Shown here piece after piece: positions 11,057-21,322 of a stretch of DNA of 64,000 nt. The notes below the pieces were generated by a model. It had not been told where the DNA came from, did not search any database, and was given only the letters and a program-made list of their open reading frames with translations. The stretch's first letter is position 1. Each line of letters opens with the position of its first letter. The DNA is from Euphorbia lathyris (Eukaryota > Streptophyta > Magnoliopsida > Malpighiales > Euphorbiaceae). Location of the stretch: contig NC_088916.1 in assembly GCF_963576675.1 (NCBI RefSeq), positions 84,957,501 to 85,021,500 of the forward strand. The letters are read 5' to 3'. Position numbers and translations under genes: made by a program.

Positions 11057-11356
11057 TGTTAGAGATAAGAATTTAAGAAAGATAAAGACTAATATTAATA
11101 TTTCTTAAATTACGGATATACTATTACAAACTCAACTTTTTATTCAATCACACCACTCATATATATATTTTTTGGAATAAATAAAAGTCAAATATTGATA
11201 TATGTGTACACATACACATTTATTACTTCCATGCTTAATTATTTAAAAAAATTTTGACTAAGACTTTTGCTCCACCTTTGAATGCATTCACGTGATGCAC
11301 TTTGATTTTTTTTTTTTTTTTTTTAAATTAAAAATTTAAGTTTAATATTTTGAACA
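11057..11356 (-). repeat. 5' LTR of the copia element
   Basis: This 300-bp LTR is the partner of 6614-6918, with TG...CA ends and the right-hand target duplication AGTTC directly after it. Confidence 0.95.
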
Positions 11357-11868
11357 AGTTCAACTTTCCTTTGCCTGGTTGTGAAGCACGAGCTGAGATA
11401 CTAGATATACATACTCGGAAGTGGAAACACCCTCCTTCTAAAGAACTAAAATTGGAACTTGCAACCAGTTGTGTTGGATATTGTGGTGCTGATTTGAAGG
11501 CTCTATGCACTGAAGCAGCCATCCTTGCTTTTCGTGAGAAATATCCTCAAGTTTACACAAGCGATGATAAGTTCCTCATTGATGTGGACACAGTCAAGGT
11601 TGAGAAATATCATTTTATTGATGCCATGTCCACGATTACCCCTGCTGCTCACAGGGGTGCTGTCGTGCACTCTAGGCCATTGTCTTTAGTAGTTGCACCA
11701 TGTCTGCAAAGACATCTGCAGATAGCCATGAATTGCATCTCTTATATTTTCTCCCCCATTGGAATGTCATCATAGTTTACCAAGGTTTCCATGCTTTCCT
11801 ACGGGTCTGCAATACCTCTTGAGTACAGGCCACGTCTTCTGCTATGTGGAGGTGAAGGTTCTGGGCTG
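11357..11868 (+). pseudogene. AAA/CDC48-like ATPase exon, 3' part
   Basis: The exon resumes with NFPLPGCEARAEILDIHTRK, continues through CVGYCGADLKALCTEAA (AAA lid) and AMSTITPAAHRG, and ends SAIPLEYRPRLLLCGGEGSG at a GT donor (11869). This matches plant ATAD2/CDC48-related proteins of the bromodomain-AAA type, nuclear chromatin-linked ATPases. A TAG at 11773-11775 lies in frame with good family similarity on both sides, so it is a nonsense mutation. The exons expected next (second ATPase-like region and bromodomain) are not recognisable downstream. The gene is therefore a fragment with its own lesions besides the copia insertion. Confidence 0.8.
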
Positions 11869-13459
11869 GTAATTTCTTGAACTTATTTCATTTTAGCAAA
11901 TCTGTGTTTATGGAAACCTCAAACTGAATATACTTACTGATCATCTTGGGCCTGAAATTTCTTGAACTAATCCCGTTTCTAAATGCACTCAAACACCTAG
12001 CATCTTTAATTGAATTATAGTCTTGTGCATTAAAACTCATGGAACTATATATACATTTTTTCTTCTGTTATTGTGCTTGTTTGGGGAGTCTTTGGCAAGA
12101 GTCATTACCTACTATCCTTGTTATCTACTCCAAATAAAATGGCCATTGCACCTACCTGGGTTTTCTAAGCTGATTGTGTTGCCTTTATTTGCGTCAATGA
12201 AGTTTTAAGAATCATAATACTCAATTCTAGCAGAAATAAATAAATCAGGATATGTTGGTTTTCAATATTTTTTTTATTTCCTTTTCTTTTACTGAGATTA
12301 ACTGAAAGATAATGTTATGTGGGGCAATTGAAGTGTCTATCTATTTTATTTTACTTTCTCTGCAGTTTCCATGCATTGCTTTGATTATCAGTGAAAACGG
12401 CAACTTTTCAGTTATCTAGCTTTTCCTGTATTAGCGATTGATATACTTTTTTGCTGAAGTCTCGTGCAGGAACCTTTTAATGCTGAACCACTCTGTTTAG
12501 ACTTGGTTACCTCTTATGTGATGCCAGTTGATTTTTTCTACAAGAGAATCCATAGGCCTATCCCTATAGTGACATAGAGACGTTTTATCTTCGCTCTACA
12601 TCTACTTTTCTATTTCATATTGACAATTTTCATTCTAATTGATTCTGCTGCTGCCTGTCTAAGCAGATATTTGGCCACTGTTGGTGGCCTGATAGAGCAC
12701 TCTGCAGCAAGCTTTATTGTTTTTGTACTTAGAATTTTTATTATGATCTTTCATTAACAGGAAGCTTCCAAAATATAATGTTACTGCCACCTTGCAGGTA
12801 TGTTTTTCTATACAAATTAAGTTCATATATTTTTCTTTTGATCAGATAGAATTTTTGGCTCCTATTGTTGTCGTACAGTGATGGTTGCTTCTAACTTTAG
12901 TAGTATTAACTCATTTCGTTTGGCCTATAAACTTTACAGTGTGCTGGTTACAGACTGCCATGAGCAATGTTCAAAAAGTTAGAGGAGTTGGCTGGGATGC
13001 TTGTGGCATAGGAAATGGTTTGTCCTTCTTCATCTTGGATTTGAGATCAATTTTTTGAATTATTATGGCAGTCTGAGTACATGATGATAGAATGCATTAA
13101 TTGGTTAGCTTCTTAGCTACATTGCTACTGATGCTTTTGGTGCCTCCTTAGATACATTCCTGCTGATGCTTAAATTATGATATAAAAGATAATTCACTTG
13201 CATTAATTAGGCTCTGTATTTAAGCTATTCACTTCTCATCAATGATTATTTCCCTTGCTATAACCTCTCACGCAACATTTCGGTTATATTATATTGTTTC
13301 TCCTGCTACAACTGATATTGCTTATATTTTAGAACAATCTATTGCTGAAAGGGAGTGAAGGTAAATGTACCCATGTGCATATTCTTGTATTTACAAGATC
13401 TATATTCTTTTAATACTTGTATAATTGTTTTTGATCGGTTGCATATCAAATCCTTTTTT
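11869..13459. other. Intron or intergenic sequence with possible small exons
   Basis: AT-rich sequence. Two plus-strand blocks look exon-like: about 12760-12797 (KLPKYNVTATLQ, followed by gtatg) and 12953-13017 (TAMSNVQKVRGVGWDACGIG, preceded by ...ttacag). They could splice to one another, but I do not recognise the protein and they do not resemble the next part of the AAA ATPase. Confidence 0.25.
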
Positions 13460-13533
13460 ATTCTCCTTTTCTCATTTCTTATGCAGATTTTGACATATTC
13501 TCCTTTTCTCATTTCTTATGCAGATTTTGACAT
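13460..13533. repeat. Perfect 37-bp tandem duplication
   Basis: The 37-bp unit beginning attctccttttctcatttc occurs twice head to tail (13460-13496 and 13497-13533) with no mismatch. It contains a polypyrimidine tract plus atgcag, so it duplicates what looks like a splice acceptor. Confidence 0.9.
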
Positions 13534-13806
13534 GTCTGATGCCCAATAAGAGTATGCTTTATCCATTGAACAACTTGCTCCTAGATTAGCTACTTTTAGG
13601 ATTGAACTTTGTCATTGGTATATGACTGACAATTATTGACAGTTATTTTTGGAGAGTTTATTTCATTTTTTTTTTCATTCTAGACTTAGCAAACATGATG
13701 CGGAAATTCTTTCAACACCCTAATATTTTTCTTCTTTTAATACTTCTAGTATTGCATTGTTGTCTTGTGGTATATTTCTCTATCTTGTAACTTATTACTT
13801 CTTTTT

Positions 13807-13914
13807 TTTTTGTTAAACCATCCGGTACTCCGAACCACATTGGTCGACTAATCCAGATTCGGGGCGGGTCCAAGGATTACGGTATTTAAACCCCTCCCAA
13901 TCGTCGTTGTGGGG
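13807..13914 (-). mobile_element. SINE-like insertion, 5'-truncated
   Basis: A block of about 108 bp is flanked by 17-bp direct repeats (acttattacttcttttt at 13790-13806 and 13915-13931). On the minus strand it ends in poly-A after ...gtaccggatggtttaac, and it contains cttggacccgccccg and ggattagtcg, which resemble plant SINE 3' regions. Long variable target duplications plus a poly-A tail are the marks of LINE-driven retroposition. The tRNA-derived promoter boxes are not visible, so it is truncated. The exact left limit is uncertain because the T-run merges with the duplication. Confidence 0.55.
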
Positions 13915-14039
13915 ACTTATTACTTCTTTTTAACTTTGTTTTTTAATTATTTAAGATATTTTAATTTATTTGAGAGTTGAATATACCTAATATAGAGGTG
14001 CTCCCTTCAATCCAAATCATTTTAAATATTTTAAATTAG

Positions 14040-14329
14040 AGATTTTTAATCATTATAAATAACTTTTAATGATAGGCTTTTTAATCATTGTAAATATTTT
14101 AATGAGCGTATATTCAATCATTGTAAATATTTTTAATGAGTGTATTTTTTATCATTATAAATACTTTTAATAAGGGTAAATGTCTACTCATTGTAAGTTT
14201 ATAATGAGCGGAATTATTCCGCTCATTAATACTTTTAGTAAGAAGGGCCTCCTCAAGGGGAATATTCCGCTCATTAAAAACTTTTAATGATGGGTTTTCC
14301 TGTCATTAAATCCCCTTTTTCTTGTAGTG
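14040..14329. mobile_element. CACTA-derived end with subterminal repeats
   Basis: The block ends at 14329 with cccctttttcttgtagtg, which on the minus strand begins CACTACAAGAAAAAG, the canonical plant CACTA terminal inverted repeat. Before it lie six or more degenerate copies of a motif like cattaaaaacttttaatga/attgtaaatattttaatgag, as expected of CACTA subterminal repeats. The opposite end is not recognised, so this is a truncated or very diverged copy. Confidence 0.5.
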
Positions 14330-17300
14330 CTGATAGCCAATGCTGCTAATTCCAATTTTTTACAAAAAAAAAAAAAAAAAGTTAATTGAGCAAGTAATTA
14401 ATTAATTGATTGTTGTAAAAAAAATGAGTCGTACTAATTATGGGATTTAAAAGATTTTAATTTAGCAATTGAAAATGAATGGGCTTTTGGAGAAATAGAG
14501 TCAAAGAAGTAAAATGAGTTCTTTGGACATGGAACCTTTTAGTCTTTAAATCTTAAAAGAAATCCTACTTCATCTATGTTTATAATTTCCAATTTTCCAA
14601 TTGAAATTAGGAATATATAACATTATCACATTAGTTAATATGAATTCATGGTGTTGTTTGTTGATCCTATTGGATTAAATAGAATTTTGTGTAACTCAAT
14701 TGTTAACTGATCTGTGCCTGATGAATATTTCTCAAATGGATCAACAAAAAAGTGATGGTTCAGTAGCTTGGCTCATTAGACCATGTGGGCTCGGGTAGCA
14801 CCAGCTTGTAATCCTTCCATTGCTGAGAGCGGGAGGTTGTCGCTGCTCTGTTAAACCAGCCTAACGCTGTGCCCTCCACTCTAGGAACCAAGCCATCTCA
14901 ACCTTAGTCAAAACAACATGATTAAACTCTTAGCTTGGAATGGGCAGATGTTAGCTGCATCGAGCCCAAACTTTTGAGCCATAGTAATGTTCCATCACTT
15001 TGTTGCCTCCACTTGGGTCACAAGCTTATGCTACTAAGCTCGGTAATGTAAGTTGTTATCCTTAAAACTAATAACTTATATAAGGTTGTTCTAATCCAAC
15101 AATGTTGGATTTGATTTAGTAGAAAATTTGTCAAATTAAATTAAATTACACCATGCTAAAAGTGTCAAATATGACATATAGACATTTAAATGATAACTTA
15201 TATCTGAAATAAAAACCAAACTATATATAGTATGTTTAGTTTTTTTATTTCAGAAGACAACATAAGATTGTAATACTCTTTTTTGAGGTAAAATACAACC
15301 TAATTTTGATGTATATTATATATCCTCATTTTTCCCTATAAAATATTCAAAACATGATGCCCAATAAAGTAGTACGTGGACTTATATCCATGCGATGTAT
15401 ATTATATATCCTCATGTTTTTTTATCTCACTCTTTGTGAATGTTACCTATGTGTATGGAGATGTACTTGGACTAAACGTAGTATATGTAAAGCTTTTTTC
15501 GAATTATAAAACATCTAATGTAAATCTAAAGGTAAAAAGAGGGGTCATGGAGGGTGACCTATGACTTATTCATGAGTTGGAGTACCTGCCAGACTTATGA
15601 TCACTATGTCAGTTTTGCATACCAAAAGATTATAATAGGTAGAGGGAGGTTCCAATATTTTGGAAGTTCTAGGAAAGGCTTAATTACACTATAGGGCAAC
15701 TGTATCAATAGGGGAAGAGATAAAACAAAATTTCTAAGAGGGTCCAATGAGACATGTGCTTAAAATTGAAGTAACCTTGGGTTGAGGTATCATGTTATAG
15801 AGAACATGATTTATAGAGACAGTTCACTTGACGCACGATTTGTTTGACAATATTGAGTAATTCTTAGTTCAGAAAGAAAAAATAATGAAACGAGAAGCAC
15901 AAAGACAAGGATAGAGATAGAGATAAAAACAAGACTTCGGATGAGAAAAAAACTTGAAAGCATTCAAGGTTATATAGTGGAGTAATGCTTAGTCCAAACA
16001 TCCAACAAAAGAGTGGCAGCAAGGACACTAATTCTTTACACCCCTAATAACATATTTACAATCATAATTTCATAAAAATTAACTAAAATATAAACACTAC
16101 TTATTCTACGTTAATTAACTCACTTACCATTTTCAACCAAACCTCGAACATTCAACATAAGGTTTGTCTCAAGCTGGCTACATACTTTTAGCAATCTTCT
16201 CCTTAAAATGCGTTTTTTTAACATTAATTGATGATTTTGTCTCTATTCCACCAATTAGATGACAATTTTAGTTATGGTCCCATTAAAAAAATTCTAACAG
16301 TAGGACTCTAAAACTCCTGAGAGACATAGAGACTGTGTTTGTACCTAGTTGTTAAGATTGAAGATACTAAGTAGTTATTATGGCTCCAACATGTTTTGAC
16401 TTGTAAGGTCTCATTTTTTGTTTAACTATAGACATTTACCATGACATTTTTATTTATATTTAACTCAAAATATCTAAAATATGTAATTTGGTAGTAAGGG
16501 ATCCTAGATATTATGGTAACATTGCATCCTTTATTTTCTTTATTAAATTAAAGCTGATTCTATAATAATACTTTTTCGTTTTAAAACTTATAGATATAAG
16601 GATCTGGGTATGCAATTCAACCTGCTTTTTACAAGTTTCTTATCCGAAGTATTAAACTTTCAATTCATGTGTTGTAAGATCTTTATGGCTTAGGTATACA
16701 GCTTGTAGAAACTAAGCTGGTTTTAGACTTTGATGATACTAGATTAGATTAGGTATTTGACGAAAAATATCGAAAATTAACTAAAATGTTGACTTTATTT
16801 GACTGAGTTGGTGAAAATTGGAAAAAAGAAACTAAAAGTTCATTCTAATTATGATTTTTTTTTTCAAATATTGTATCCAGTTTAGTATCTTTATAGGATC
16901 CATGCTCAACCCTAGTAGAAATTGTAAAATATGTTTCTAGAGTAAGAAAATTTAGTGAAAGCTCTATGACGGGGTGCTTAGTAATTTTGTGAGTTTTTTG
17001 GTATAATAACTTCTATTTTATGATTTTAGTAATTTGTTTTAAGCTTAGAAAGATGTTTGCATAAATATATTGTCCTTTTATGTCATGTTCTTGGTATACA
17101 GTTTGAATAAGTACTCTGTTTTTATAAGTCATGAATTAAATAGCAACTGAACAGGAAAATATGTCTCCATCAAACCAGTGATCACTAATCACAAAAAAAA
17201 AATGTTAATAAGTATGTTGAGTATCATATAAGAAGGATAATACCACAACACCAAATGCTTATTAGTTTTTTTTTTCAGTGTTGGCATATGAACGTGAAGC

Positions 17301-17824
17301 TCCAGTGTGGTTCCTTTTTGTACCCATCTTTTCCACCACATGTTTTCTTTGAGCTCCACATATAATATCTTCCATATATCATTAGAACCAAACATCTTCC
17401 ATTTTTTTCACATCATTAAGATGCTATGATGCACAGAAACTCTTTGTGACAATCGTTTCACCATTTTGGATGAATGTGGAAAACGAAAACTCCCGAACAC
17501 TGATACAAAACGTTTCTGGGGATGTCTTGGAAACTTTTACTCTTTTTCTATATCAATTATAGTAATGTTTTATATATTATATTTGTCTAATTGTATTATG
17601 CAGTAAAATTTTAAATTTCATTAAAAAATGTAATTTAGAATTTAAGTAATGAAAAATTTGGATAATGACAAAAAAAAATCAATTTCATAAACAGAAACAT
17701 GGATGAGAATTTTCCATCAAGGCAGAACAGGAATGGAAGCATATTCCACACTCCTCCCGCTCCATTTGTAACTCTACCCATTGCATCAAAAATTATGATT
17801 TAACTCTTGATCTAACTGCAGACC
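14330..17824. other. Intergenic, no gene recognised
   Basis: About 3.5 kb of AT-rich sequence without a recognisable protein. A more GC-balanced block at about 14760-15050 (…ccatgtgggctcgggtagc…) may be an old repeat. Short frames such as 15376-15564 and 17189-17395 show no motif. Confidence 0.4.
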
Positions 17825-18415
17825 GAGTTGTTAGAAAAGGGATGAGACAAATGCAAAGTGAGAAAGATGCAGAAAAGAGTCCGCGCCCGCACGCATCCTC
17901 GAGGGACCCCCGAGGCTACGAGACGGACGGGCCGGTCGTTTTTTTATCGATAGACTACGAGCGAGGTGAGGAAACCGAATCCCTCCGTCCGTCCAGCGTT
18001 CCGCATCCGAGAGCACGAGCCCCGTCCCTTGGGCCACAGCAGCCGAACCGGCGTACTAGGAACACGGGAGGCGCTGCGCGGTTCGTCCCGTGTCTGCGAG
18101 GGGCACGAGAGGAAGAGAACGTTCAGCAACAAAATCGAATTCCGCTACGTTGGTATGCAGCACAGGAACCCATCCCTGCCTGATAGAGTGAAACGCCCAC
18201 GGGCCGCAACTGAGTGGCCGCCGGGCAGACAGTCCGTTGCTCGAGCAAAGAGCCTGCCAGCCCCGACGACCGTAGCACCGCTCGTGCACCGCCACGTACG
18301 CTGATCGACCGCCCCATCCTACGAACCACATCGCGGCCTTCAAATGCTACTGCGGAGCGACTGCGTGAACAACACTGTTTCCCATTTGAATTGAGCTACA
18401 CAGAAACGTAAACGT
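17825..18415. other. GC-rich block, possibly mitochondrial DNA inserted in the nucleus
   Basis: This stretch of about 590 bp is clearly GC-rich while both sides are strongly AT-rich, with abrupt edges. Six mutually overlapping frames are open on both strands, as in structured noncoding DNA. The composition and text (…cgaggctacgagacggacg…) remind me of plant mitochondrial group II intron or intergenic DNA; it does not look like rDNA or plastid DNA. No target duplication is obvious, which fits end-joining of organellar DNA. The mitochondrial assignment is an inference from appearance only. Confidence 0.4.
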
Positions 18416-18619
18416 TGGAAAAAAAAACTTTGGTGATTTAAACACTAGATTGGCTCTAATACTATATAAGATTGGAAGCAGTGACTTTTGAGCTAATTTT
18501 TATTGAAGAATATAAGCACACACGTCGGACGCCAAAAAGTCCTAGCTGTAGAAAACTATACTCCTAATTAACGATTGATTCCTAATTACACTCTATTTGA
18601 AATACAAGATCATTTCTTA

Positions 18620-18860
18620 TCACAAGAGCATCAAGGTTCAGATTAGGAGTACTATACACAATACACAACGATGAATAGAAATAAAACCAACAAGGAAGGT
18701 GTAAAATTAGCCTCTCTAACGGAGCAGTTATATATATATTTTCTATTGCAGATAAGGATCAATGAACCAGCAGTAGAATGAGAGATATCCATAATGTTCG
18801 GATTAGAACTATTATACACAATATACAACAATAAATAGCTACAAAACCAATGAACTTCAA
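18620..18860. repeat. Local direct duplication, about 58 bp, diverged
   Basis: The segment ttcagattaggagtactata… (from about 18637) reappears as ttcggattagaactattata… (from about 18799), each running about 58 bp through a tacacaata.acaac core. Around ten positions differ. No gene is associated. Confidence 0.6.
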
Positions 18861-18887
18861 ACAAGATTCCATTGACATATGAACTTC

Positions 18888-18892
<5 letters not shown>

Positions 18893-18929
<37 letters not shown>
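18893..18929. repeat. (TA)n microsatellite
   Basis: An uninterrupted run of about 18 TA dinucleotides. Confidence 0.95.
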
Positions 18930-18931
<2 letters not shown>

Positions 18932-19648
18932 TAAATAATGTTAACGGTAACTAGACCATTACACACACTAATGTTCACATAGACTCTTATGACTAAATGA
19001 ATTTGGCCATTAATCATTTGGTTATTCAACGTTAGGTCTAGACTAATTAAAATATGAAGGTGAAGATTCAAAGCATTCTAAGGCTTAGATTTACTCAGTC
19101 TAAATTCATTTGATTATTAAGATCCATGTGATCGTTTCTACCATTACACAATCCAAATTTTGACTCAAAGTTGTAGAAAAGTAACCGAAACCAGCATTCT
19201 TCTTTAATTTGAGTATGATACTTGGCAGATCATAAAATGAACATCTTGATCAGCAAATTTTTTTTCATATAAATTTATGAAAAGAAATTTTATATTGCAA
19301 AATACTTTATGAATAAGGCTAGCTTAAGATTCACTAATAGTGCCAAAATCCTCCTATAAATATTTAGTTTCCACCAAAACATACATAAAATAACAAATAT
19401 TTATCAAAATGCCAAACTTTTCTAAATACCAAAATAATGACACTATCAAATTCAATCTCATTATACAAAAAGAATAAACTAAATCAAACTAAAATGTAGA
19501 TCAACCTAAATTAAATCATAAGTACATGATGCATCATTAAGTATCTAATATTGTCTAATAAGCCTTAATTGAGTAAAGTACATAGCTAATTGAAAATCAG
19601 AATGAAGACATGCTCCAATCCCAAAATAATAATGTTTATCTCATTACC
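18930..19648. other. Intergenic, no gene recognised
   Basis: AT-rich sequence downstream of the F-box pseudogene. It may contain its 3' UTR. No motif or repeat stands out. Confidence 0.4.
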
Positions 19649-21322
19649 TCATATGTAATAATCGGCATCAAAATCAAAACTAGAATCGAAATCATAACAA
19701 CCAAAATCTAAACTAGAATCGAATTCATAAGAACCAAAATCATAATCATGATTGAACTTTTCTTCAAGGATATCAATATCGTTGGCCTCTCCGCTAATGA
19801 ATAGTTTCTAGTGACACTATTAATATAGTATTCAGAAGAACTAAAACCATGATCAGGATGAAACATTTGGTCAACTATATCAATAATAAAAGTCAGGATA
19901 AAACCGTTGTTCAACAATATCAACATCAGTCTTGCTACGCAACTTCAACTTCGCACACCTAGTCAACAAAGTAATTAAATGGTTAGAAAGAGATAAAAAT
20001 ACGCAACATCCAAATTCCATATAGCATCTAATTCTTTATTTTCAAAAAAAAAAAACGTTCTCCTCATAATTAGCAAAGTCAAAATTACCTTGACTTGACA
20101 TTATGCACCTTCACATTCTGTCCTGATATAATATGTTTGAGTGAAACAAAGCTTGGAATATAAGCAATTGCTTCGACTTTGGACATGCTATGGACATTCA
20201 AATATTTAAATCCATGTTTTATTGGATCCATGTATACTAAAGCTTCTGTAGAAGAGAAAAACATCAGCAGTGCCCCATCATCCAAGTACTTAATTGGTTG
20301 AAAACAGCCGTAATGTGGTACTAGATTACAATATATGTAATCAAAGGAGTAAACTTTAGACCACCCCTTATCGGTACTATTATGTTTCATTGTCAAAACA
20401 TGAATAGCACCATACTCAAGAACTGCACTTATGCAGAGTTCTCCTACTAATACCCCAACACTGTCGTATGCATAACAATCATTAACGGCTGGTGATGGCA
20501 CCGACCCAAAATGTTCCTCCCCAACATCAAAACTAAATATAGATAATGATTGTAAATTAGAAGACCAATAAAGAAACCAGTTCAAATAAGTAGTGAATCA
20601 CTTGGGAATTGACTGGTTCAAAAAGCCAATCTCTTTCCATGTTTTTGTACCAAGAATATGGACTTCAGCCTTATTGGAAACATGGGTGTCTTGATGAAAC
20701 ATTCTGACCGCCTTATATTTGTTAGTGGTGGGACTAAAACCGAACCCATAACATATACTAGACGAGCTCAATCCAATCTTAGACGTTGCAAGGTTAATAA
20801 ACTCACCCGTAATTGGATTGCAAACAATTGGACATAGCCATTTATCACATTGATTTGATAAGCAAAGTAAGCCATTGCATGAATTAGTGGCTCCGTATTG
20901 ACTATATTTCTCTATGATTTCAAATTTGGTGTCAATTTTAACCTGAACATTACAAACACATCCACTCTTAAAAAAAGCAATGATCACACATCCCAAGCTT
21001 GAGCTCAAAATCATCCTTATCTGGCTGCACAAGATAAACCATTTTTGACCCTTGTCTACACAAGGGGGTTCGAATCAGAGGATAAACATCACCTTGATCA
21101 AAATGGACCTTTGCAAATTCGGGATCTGAAACTATATCATACCATGTTTTGCACACAGATTTGAATACAAAAATCCTCTTTTAAGTAGGATAGATACCAG
21201 AGTATCGTTGGGAAGATCAGAAAATGAAGTTTCAGTGACTGCTTGTGGCTAACTTCCCCTGTTGTTGTTCTATCTCTCTTTGCATTCGTGTTTGTAGTCG
21301 GAGAAATCCTTCCTCTTTTCAT
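19649..21322 (-). pseudogene. F-box protein with F-box-associated domain, pseudogene
   Basis: F-box proteins are substrate receptors of SCF ubiquitin ligases. The N-terminus (MKRGRISPTTNTNAKRDR) is basic. The F-box follows with LPNDTLVSILLK and, in another frame, FVFKSVCKTWYDIV (about 21130-21230). The F-box-associated (FBA) region is spread over 20089-21032 (CNGLLCLSN, NPITGEF, YGFGFSPTTNKYKAVR, KTWKEIGF, LYWSS). Lesions: a shift between the N-terminus and F-box, a small deletion and shift inside the F-box, a shift at 20970-21030, and in-frame TGA at 20598-20600. A GT donor at 20088 and AG acceptor at 19959 join in frame to a second exon (19649-19958) coding an acidic, Tyr/Phe-rich tail of degenerate repeats (DIVEQRFYPDFYY-like), itself interrupted. 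Several independent lesions make function unlikely. Confidence 0.8.

Larger units (their letters stand above)
6614..11356 (-). mobile_element. Ty1/copia LTR retrotransposon in an AAA-ATPase exon
   Basis: A 4743-bp element with TG...CA LTRs at 6614-6918 and 11057-11356, flanked by the 5-bp target duplication AGTTC (6609-6613 and 11357-11361). It runs on the minus strand: the 5' LTR is on the right, followed by a primer-binding site (gctctgatacca on plus, 11042-11053) complementary to initiator tRNA-Met. A purine-rich tract (plus tgcccccttaaa, 6919-6930) abuts the 3' LTR. Internal order is gag, protease, integrase, RT, RNase H, as in Ty1/copia. The LTRs differ by two substitutions and a poly-T length, so insertion is recent. 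It is probably not autonomous because gag-pol carries a deletion/frameshift and a nonsense codon. Confidence 0.95.

Noticed and set aside
17842..18343. Several overlapping 60-113-codon frames on both strands
   Set aside because: They follow from high GC and few stop codons in the GC-rich block; mutually overlapping, no recognisable protein.
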